Origin: an uncultured Clostridia bacterium
GTDB lineage: Bacteria > Bacillota > Clostridia > UBA1381 > UMGS1253
DNA length: 28,677 bases
NCBI GenBank assembly: GCA_934457145.1
Contig: CAKSHP010000025.1
Span: 1 to 28,677 of the forward strand
Reading direction: 5' to 3'
The translations under genes and the position numbers were made by a program. Every line of letters begins with the position of its first letter. Position 1 is the stretch's first letter. Below are positions 23,454 to 28,677 of this stretch, piece after piece. Under the pieces are notes generated by a model, which was not told the DNA's origin, did no database searches, and saw only the letters and a program-made list of their open reading frames with translations.

Positions 23454-25799
23454 ATGGCTACAGCAAGACTTGAAAATGTCGGAGGGTACCCGGCGATAGT
23501 GATTGACGGCAAAGCATATCCGCCTATGATGGCAACTATAAGGCATCACAAAGACGGGGCTTTGGTTATAGACGATACATACTATAAAAAACTTTCAGAA
23601 AGCGGAATTAAACTTTTCTTTTTGATTTGCGACACGCAGTGGTTAAAAGAAGGTTCTTTTGCTTTGTTTGAAGAATCGGCGAAAAGACTTTTGGCAGCCG
23701 TGCCGGATGCGTATATATTTTTAAGAATAGGCATGCATCCTCCGCTTTCGTGGATGGAAGAAAATCCCGATGAATTAATGTCTTACAGCGACGGTAAACG
23801 CAAAGGCGCTTATCTTTTTACGGAGTCTTACAGAGAAAATCTTCCGGCAATGTATTCTTTGTGTTCGCAAAAATGGAGAGAAGATGCCGGAAAAGCGCTT
23901 TGTGACACTTATGAAGAAATATTAAAATCAAAATTTTCGGACCGTGTGGCAGGGTTCTTTTTTGCAGCAGGAGGAACGAGCGAATGGTATTATTTAACGC
24001 CGACCGAGTACACTAAAAAAAGCGTGTATACAGACAGCGGATTTTGGATTCAGACGACCGATACGGATTATGATAACGTTTATGCGGATTTGAGCCCGGC
24101 GTTTAGAAGGCAGTTTTCAAAGTATCTTAAAGAGAAGTACAAAACAAATGACAATTTAAAAAAGGCATGGAAATGCGGTGACGCAGATATTGACAATCCG
24201 AAAATTCCGGACTGTACGGGAAGATATTACGTAAACGGTGTTGATTACGACCTGGCAAATCCGAGCGGAGAATTTTATGCAAATTCATCTGCGCCGCTTC
24301 CGTCTTCGAATGGGACAAATGTCGGCGTGTTTTTGGATATAAACAAAAATATGGATGTGTTTGATTTTTACAGGGCATGGCATAAAGGCGTTGCAGAATC
24401 GGTGGTGTATTTCGGAAACGTTATAAAAAGCTTAAATAAGGATATGTTAACAGGGGCGTTTTACGGTTCGGCAGGCAGCTGCAAATTCTTTTCATTCGGG
24501 CAATCCGGCGCTGTTAAAGATATATTAAATTCCGGAAAGATAGACTTTTTAGCGTCGCCCGGAGTTTATGAAAATCGCGAACCGGGCGGATTTACCGGGC
24601 AGAGACAGGTGTTTGATTCGTTTCGGATTTCAAATACAATGTTTGTTGTTGAAGATGATGCGCGGACTCATCATGAAAATGCATATTATAAAAATTCATT
24701 TTCGATGTTTGATATAAACGACAGTGAAAATGTTTTGAAAAGAGAATTCGGCAGAAATATCTGCCAGGACACTCAGGCGTGGTGGTTTGATCAGCATATA
24801 GGCGGCGGAAGATATAAAGATGAAGAAATTTATAAGCTTTTTAAGCGTCAAAGCGAAATTGCAAATCTTGCATATTCAAAAGACAGAGTTAAAAACAGCG
24901 AGATTGCATTTATATATGATGAGGAAAGTTTGCATATAGCTTCGGCCGAGACATCAAATAAGATGGTTGAACTTTTTCGAAATTATGAAACGGATATTGT
25001 CGGTGCACCGTCTGACAGGTATTACCATGATGATATGGCAAACCCGAATATGCCGGACTACAAGCTTTATGTTTTTGTAAACACTTTTTATTTAACGGAC
25101 AAACAAAGAGAGGTTATACATAAAAAGCTTAAGAAGAACCATGCAACGGCGTTGTTTATGTTCGGTTCCGGATTTGTTAATCCGGATAAAGATGAAAAGC
25201 TTTCTGCAAAACACATGAGCGAGCTTACAAAGATAGATATAAAAATGGAAAACAAAGTTGTGAGCGGAAAGTGGAAAGTAAATAAAAATTCCGACATATT
25301 TAAAAATCTTGATTTCGGCACGATATACGGAGATTTTTCAAAAAAGATGATGCCTAATGCAAGTTCAAGAATGAACGATATAAGAAAATCGAGAGCTGAT
25401 TTGTATCCGTTTTTTTATGTAGACGATAAAGATGCCGAAGGTGCGGCGTATTTTTGCGATAACACAAAGTGTGCTGTGGCGGTTAAAGAAACGGGTGATT
25501 TTATTTCAGTTTATTACGGCAGTACATATCTTAGCGCAAATGTGCTTTGTGAGATTGCACGGCTTGCCGGATGCCATATATACTGCGGAAGCAATGATGT
25601 TTTATATGCAAACAAACATTTTATAACTTTTCACGCATCAAGCGGCGGAAAAAAAGAAATATATCTTCCGTGTAAGGCAGACGCATATGAATTGTATGAA
25701 AACAGGTATTTTGCAAGAAATTCATCTGTTATACGGTTTGAATGCGAAAAAGGAAAGACATATATGTTTTATTTTGAAAATCCGCTTGAAAATAATTAA
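23454..25799 (+). CDS. Clan GH-A glycoside hydrolase, GH42-like (divergent)
   Basis: The 781-residue protein looks like a beta-galactosidase of the GH42 type. A TIM-barrel covers roughly 20-440, an alpha/beta domain of the trimerisation kind about 490-620, and a beta domain ends the chain. Barrel landmarks are GIKLFFLICDTQW, RIGMHPPLSW, AGFFFAAGGTSEWYY and FLASPGVYENREPGG. Glu177 in TSEW and Glu400 in FVVEDDARTH are my best candidates for the acid/base and nucleophile, which is an inference from position. The usual Asn-Glu pair of GH42 is Ser-Glu here, so the family assignment is uncertain and a neighbouring clan GH-A family is possible. There is no signal peptide, implying action in the cytoplasm on imported sugars. 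AAGGAAGTGA at 23441-23450 sets the ATG at 23454, only 12 bases from the cimA stop. A strong terminator follows. Confidence 0.75.
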   Translation: MATARLENVGGYPAIVIDGKAYPPMMATIRHHKDGALVIDDTYYKKLSESGIKLFFLICDTQWLKEGSFALFEESAKRLLAAVPDAYIFLRIGMHPPLSWMEENPDELMSYSDGKRKGAYLFTESYRENLPAMYSLCSQKWREDAGKALCDTYEEILKSKFSDRVAGFFFAAGGTSEWYYLTPTEYTKKSVYTDSGFWIQTTDTDYDNVYADLSPAFRRQFSKYLKEKYKTNDNLKKAWKCGDADIDNPKIPDCTGRYYVNGVDYDLANPSGEFYANSSAPLPSSNGTNVGVFLDINKNMDVFDFYRAWHKGVAESVVYFGNVIKSLNKDMLTGAFYGSAGSCKFFSFGQSGAVKDILNSGKIDFLASPGVYENREPGGFTGQRQVFDSFRISNTMFVVEDDARTHHENAYYKNSFSMFDINDSENVLKREFGRNICQDTQAWWFDQHIGGGRYKDEEIYKLFKRQSEIANLAYSKDRVKNSEIAFIYDEESLHIASAETSNKMVELFRNYETDIVGAPSDRYYHDDMANPNMPDYKLYVFVNTFYLTDKQREVIHKKLKKNHATALFMFGSGFVNPDKDEKLSAKHMSELTKIDIKMENKVVSGKWKVNKNSDIFKNLDFGTIYGDFSKKMMPNASSRMNDIRKSRADLYPFFYVDDKDAEGAAYFCDNTKCAVAVKETGDFISVYYGSTYLSANVLCEIARLAGCHIYCGSNDVLYANKHFITFHASSGGKKEIYLPCKADAYELYENRYFARNSSVIRFECEKGKTYMFYFENPLENN

Positions 25800-25867
25800 G
25801 ATTTCTGAAAAACAAAGAAAAATAGATAAAATTTTGATATACAAAGCTTAAAAAATAGTATATAAAT

Positions 25868-25909
25868 AAAAGTAAGATGCTGACTTGTTATAAAGCGTCT
25901 TACTTTTTT
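25868..25909 (+). terminator. Strong rho-independent terminator after the GH42-like gene
   Basis: AAAAGTAAGATGCT at 25868-25881 pairs with AGCGTCTTACTTTT at 25894-25907 in a 14-base-pair stem with a single G-T wobble and a 12-base loop, ending in six T. It ends 41 bases before the ATG of the next gene, so the promoter of that gene must overlap it or lie upstream. Confidence 0.85.
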
Positions 25910-25914
25910 AATAT
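25885..25914 (+). promoter_or_regulatory. Candidate promoter inside the terminator
   Basis: TTGTTA at 25885-25890, in the terminator loop, and TAATAT at 25909-25914 are spaced by 18 bases and match the consensus 4/6 each. An alternative, TTGATA at 25834-25839 with TAGTAT at 25856-25861 (16 bases apart), would start transcription upstream of the hairpin. Neither is strong. Confidence 0.3.
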
Positions 25915-25950
25915 ACGCGCCGCATTGCGGCAGATAGGAGATTGGAAAAA

Positions 25951-27357
25951 ATGGAACGTCTTATAAAAACGGGAGAGATAAAAGCAAAAAACTCTAAAGA
26001 CATTAAAGAGTCAAAAATGGGACTTGGGTTTGAAAAGCTTGACCGCGATGCGTTTGATCCGTCACAGTGTTATGAGAAAATAGCAAAGCTCGGTGTTAAG
26101 TGGGCAAGGATACAGTCCGGCTGGGCAAAAACAGAAAAACAAAAGGGTGTTTATGATTTTAAATGGCTTGATGATGTGGTTGATAATCTGATAGCAAACG
26201 GACTAAAGCCGTGGCTTTGTTTGTGCTACGGAAACGGACTATACAGCGAAATGGCAAAAAAAATATTTGGTGCTGTCGGTGTGGCGCCGATATTTGATGA
26301 AGAATCAAAACAGGCATGGGCAAATTATGTTCGAGCTACAGTTAAGCATTATAGAGGCAGAATTGACACGTTCGAGGTTTGGAATGAGCCGGACGGAGAG
26401 TGGTGCTGGAAAACGGGCGTTAATGCAACGGAGCTCGGGGAGTTTACTGTATGCACTTCAAAAATAATTAAACAGGAAAACAAAGACGCATATATAATAG
26501 GCGGAGTTTTTTGCAAAAGAGAGCTGAGTTTTATAAACGAAGCGCTTGCGGCAGGTATGGGTGATTATATAGACGCGATATCATTTCATGAGTATTCGTC
26601 AGATGAGAGAGGCGTTACAGAAAGAGTGAGCGGGTTAAGAGGTCTTTGCAGTCTTTATAACAAAAATATTGAAATTATCCAGGGGGAATCGGGCTCACAG
26701 TCGCGTTCGGGCGGTTCGGGTGCAGTTTGGACAGGTTGCTGGACACAAAGAAAACAGGCAAAACAGCTTTTGCGTCATGCTATGATAGATCTAAAAGCTG
26801 ATGTTAAATTTACATCATATTTTTCCTGTATGGATATGCGCGAGGCGTTAAACGGCGTTGAAGGCGATCCCGAAAGCTATAAGGATTTTGGATATTTCGG
26901 AGTGCTCGGTGCGGATTTTGATGAAAACGGAATAGCAACAGGAGAATACAAAGAAAAGCTTTCATACAGGGCGCTGCAAACTATATCTTCAATCTTTTGC
27001 GAAGATGTAAAAATCTGTGATTTACCGGTTATCTTAACGCCTAAAGAGTCGGCAAGAATTTTTGATAAGGATTTAAGTGCAAACGACATAATATATCAGG
27101 GATTTAAAAAGCCAAACGGCTCATATGCATATGTGTATTGGGCGCCGACGGATATAATGACATCTGATTTTGAGTCTACAATATCGCTTCAGGCAGTGTA
27201 TAAAGGTGACGATATAAAAATAGTTGATTTAATGGACGGAAGCATTTATAAACTTCCTGAGGATATGTATGAAAAAGACAGTTTCGGGGTATATCAGATA
27301 AACAATCTTCCGGTTAAAGATTATCCTATGCTTATTATGTTCGGAGATTTTGAATAA
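25951..27357 (+). CDS. GH39-like glycoside hydrolase, first tandem copy
   Basis: The 468-residue cytoplasmic protein (no signal peptide) has a clan GH-A barrel of about 360 residues followed by a beta domain. Typical elements are VKWARIQSGWAKTE (49-62), FEVWNEPDGEW (141-151) with Glu146 as acid/base, SFHEYSSDE, and IIQGESGSQ with Glu246 as probable nucleophile. These are the patterns of GH39 and related xylosidase- or glycosidase-like enzymes, and the sugar specificity is not readable. I take the ATG at 25951, matched by the second copy, over the TTG at 25942. TAGGAG at 25935-25940 lies 10 bases upstream. A hairpin GCCGC-ATT-GCGGC at 25919-25931 sits right before the ribosome binding site. 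By hand count the first 402 residues differ from the second copy at about 73 positions, roughly 82 percent identity. Confidence 0.85.
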   Translation: MERLIKTGEIKAKNSKDIKESKMGLGFEKLDRDAFDPSQCYEKIAKLGVKWARIQSGWAKTEKQKGVYDFKWLDDVVDNLIANGLKPWLCLCYGNGLYSEMAKKIFGAVGVAPIFDEESKQAWANYVRATVKHYRGRIDTFEVWNEPDGEWCWKTGVNATELGEFTVCTSKIIKQENKDAYIIGGVFCKRELSFINEALAAGMGDYIDAISFHEYSSDERGVTERVSGLRGLCSLYNKNIEIIQGESGSQSRSGGSGAVWTGCWTQRKQAKQLLRHAMIDLKADVKFTSYFSCMDMREALNGVEGDPESYKDFGYFGVLGADFDENGIATGEYKEKLSYRALQTISSIFCEDVKICDLPVILTPKESARIFDKDLSANDIIYQGFKKPNGSYAYVYWAPTDIMTSDFESTISLQAVYKGDDIKIVDLMDGSIYKLPEDMYEKDSFGVYQINNLPVKDYPMLIMFGDFE

Positions 27358-27362
27358 ATAAG

Positions 27363-27395
27363 ACAAAAAAATGACACTTTTGCACAAAAAAATGA
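27363..27395 (+). repeat. Two direct ACAAAAAAATGA repeats 21 bases apart
   Basis: ACAAAAAAATGA occurs at 27363-27374 and again at 27384-27395, identical over 12 bases and exactly 21 bases apart (two helical turns). They lie just upstream of the -35 position of the second GH39-like gene. They could be activator sites or A-tract UP elements. Confidence 0.6.
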
Positions 27396-27415
27396 TATCT
27401 TTTTTGTTTTTAATA

Positions 27416-27424
27416 TGTTATAAT
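27416..27424 (+). promoter_or_regulatory. Extended -10 promoter for the second GH39-like gene
   Basis: TGTTATAAT at 27416-27424 is a perfect extended -10 (TGnTATAAT). The position 17 bases upstream holds only a weak -35 (TATCTT at 27396-27401), so activation or the extended element must compensate. The leader from about 27431 to the ATG would be 40 bases. Confidence 0.65.
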
Positions 27425-27470
27425 TTATCTGAATAAATAAAATGCCGGGAACGGCAGAAGGAGGATAAAA

Positions 27471-28677
27471 ATGGAGCGTCTTATAAAAACAGGGGAGATA
27501 AAGGCAAAAAACTCTAAAGACATTAAAGAGTCAAAAATGGGGCTTGGGTTTGAAAAGCTTGACCGCGATGCATTTGATCCGTCGCAGTGTTATGACAAAA
27601 TAGCAGATATCGGTGTGAAATGGATAAGGATACAGTCCGGCTGGGCAAAAACAGAAAAACAAAAGGGAGTTTATGATTTCAAATGGCTTGACGATGTGGT
27701 TGACAAGCTTTTGGAAAACGGATTAAAGCCCTGGCTTTGTCTTTGTTACGGAAACGGACTATACAGCGAAGCGGCAAGAAAGATAATGGGAGCAGTCGGC
27801 ATTGCACCAATATTTGAAGAGGAGGAAAAGCAGGCATGGGCAAATTATGTTCGTGAAACGGTTAAACACTACCGGGGCAGAATTGACGAGTTTGAAATTT
27901 GGAACGAACCGGACGGAATGTGGTGTTGGAAAACGGGTGTTAACGCAACGGAGTATGGGCAATTTGCAATAGATACTGCGAAGGCAATAAAAGAAGAAAA
28001 CGAAAATGCATACATAATAGGCGGAGTGTTTTGGGATCGGAAATTGAGTTTTATAAACGAAGCGCTTTCGACCGGTATGGGAGATTATATAGATGCAATA
28101 TCGTTTCATGAGTATTCATCAGATGAGCGCGGTGTTACAGAAAGAGTGAGTGGATTAAGAGGCCTTTGCAGACTTTATAACAGAGAGCTTGATATCATTC
28201 AGGGAGAGTCGGGTTCGCAGTCGCAAACGAGCAAAGCCGGCGCGCTGAAAACAGGTTGCTGGACACAGCGAAAGCAAGCAAAGCAGCTTTTGCGTCATGC
28301 TATGATAGACCTTAAGGCAGATGTTAAATTCACATCATATTTTTCCTGTATGGATATGCGCGAAGCAATCAGCGGTCTTAAATGTGAGCCGGGAGGATAT
28401 CAGGATTTTGGATATTTCGGTGTGCTCGGTGCGCAGTTTGACGGATATGGAAAAGTGATAGGTGAGTATAAACCAAAGCTTTCGTACAGAGCGTTACAAT
28501 GCATTTCATCTGTTTTTTGCGATGATGTAGAGCTGTGTGACGCACCGGTTATATTAGTGCCGCAGGAATCGCCGAGAGTTTTTGCAAATGATTTGAGCGT
28601 AAACGACATAATATATCAGGGATTTAAAAAGCCAAACGGCTCATATGCATATGTGTATTGGGCGCCGACGGATATAA
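27471..28677 (+). CDS. GH39-like glycoside hydrolase, second tandem copy, 3'-truncated by window edge
   Basis: The frame is open from the ATG at 27471 to the last base, giving 402 codons plus one base, so only about the last 65 residues are missing. It aligns without any net gap to the gene at 25951. Residues 1-41 are identical, and the last 24 visible residues (DIIYQGFKKP to WAPTDI) are identical too. The putative catalytic glutamates are kept at 146 (FEIWNEPDG) and 246 (IIQGESGSQ). The most variable stretches are about 162-179, 251-261 and 302-335, which could alter substrate binding. AAGGAGG at 27458-27464 gives a better ribosome binding site than the first copy has, and it has its own promoter. 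As in the first copy no signal peptide is present. A mini-hairpin TGCCG-GGAA-CGGCA at 27443-27456 precedes the ribosome binding site. Confidence 0.85.
   Translation, partial: MERLIKTGEIKAKNSKDIKESKMGLGFEKLDRDAFDPSQCYDKIADIGVKWIRIQSGWAKTEKQKGVYDFKWLDDVVDKLLENGLKPWLCLCYGNGLYSEAARKIMGAVGIAPIFEEEEKQAWANYVRETVKHYRGRIDEFEIWNEPDGMWCWKTGVNATEYGQFAIDTAKAIKEENENAYIIGGVFWDRKLSFINEALSTGMGDYIDAISFHEYSSDERGVTERVSGLRGLCRLYNRELDIIQGESGSQSQTSKAGALKTGCWTQRKQAKQLLRHAMIDLKADVKFTSYFSCMDMREAISGLKCEPGGYQDFGYFGVLGAQFDGYGKVIGEYKPKLSYRALQCISSVFCDDVELCDAPVILVPQESPRVFANDLSVNDIIYQGFKKPNGSYAYVYWAPTDI

Larger units (their letters stand above)
25951..28677 (+). repeat. Tandem gene duplication, period 1520 bases
   Basis: Bases 25951-27157 and 27471-28677 are direct copies with a constant offset of 1520. 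Long identical or nearly identical blocks occur at the 5' ends, around 26770-26850 against 28290-28370, and over the last 77 bases (27081-27157 against 28601-28677). The duplication probably continues beyond the window. Confidence 0.85.

Noticed and set aside
27759..28109. Minus-strand frame of 116 codons opposite the second GH39-like gene
   Set aside because: It is the reverse shadow of a conserved coding region, is Cys- and Phe-rich, and has no ribosome binding site.
27471..28677. Second GH39-like gene as a pseudogene
   Set aside because: I translated it to the last base and found no stop or frameshift. It merely runs off the window.

Overview
This window reads as low-GC, ATA/AAA-codon-rich DNA from an anaerobic Firmicute, most likely a gut-type member of the Clostridia. 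That is an inference. It rests on the aroE-aroK-aroQ-M24 peptidase-efp order, strong AGGAGG ribosome binding sites, TTG and GTG starts, sigma-A-like promoters, a DacF-type D,D-carboxypeptidase and cytoplasmic glycosidases. All 22 genes I call lie on the + strand. Two are cut by the window ends: aroE at the left and a GH39-like glycosidase at the right. I saw no rRNA, tRNA, CRISPR array, insertion sequence or phage gene. No gene-free stretch exceeds about 160 bases.

Layout. (1) 1-3767: end of the shikimate block (aroE, aroK, aroQ), an M24 aminopeptidase, elongation factor P with its own promoter, and a small acidic zinc-ribbon protein, closed by a terminator. (2) 3912-4730: a membrane-anchored metallophosphoesterase. 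(3) 4749-12933: a TetR-type regulator with a near-consensus promoter, followed by a four-gene membrane unit. The unit holds a CmpB-type membrane protein, a DUF308/HdeD-like protein, an RND/MMPL transporter and a 1177-residue secreted, C-terminally anchored protein in which GLUG repeats flank a long helical domain. This is the least understood part and the best candidate for an undescribed system. (4) 13028-16728: larB-larC-larE, the pathway for the nickel-pincer nucleotide cofactor, overlapping a PfkB/fructokinase-like sugar kinase. No LarA-type enzyme that would use the cofactor is present. (5) 16779-18261: a D-alanyl-D-alanine carboxypeptidase with its own promoter and a hairpin at its end. 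(6) 18279-25799: a tight run of AEC transporter, dUTPase, YbaK-type deacylase, 2-isopropylmalate synthase, citramalate synthase and a GH42-like clan GH-A glycosidase. (7) 25951-28677: two tandem GH39-like glycosidases, 1520 bases apart with no net gap, each with a small GC hairpin just before its ribosome binding site.

How they fit together. Regions 1 and 6 are mainly biosynthesis and housekeeping: chorismate, leucine, isoleucine through citramalate, nucleotide hygiene and translation quality. The three glycosidases lack signal peptides, so they probably act in the cytoplasm on imported oligosaccharides. Region 3 looks like a TetR-controlled envelope export or remodelling module. Region 4 makes a cofactor for a racemase or epimerase encoded elsewhere, possibly one acting on a sugar acid or hydroxy acid given the adjoining sugar kinase.
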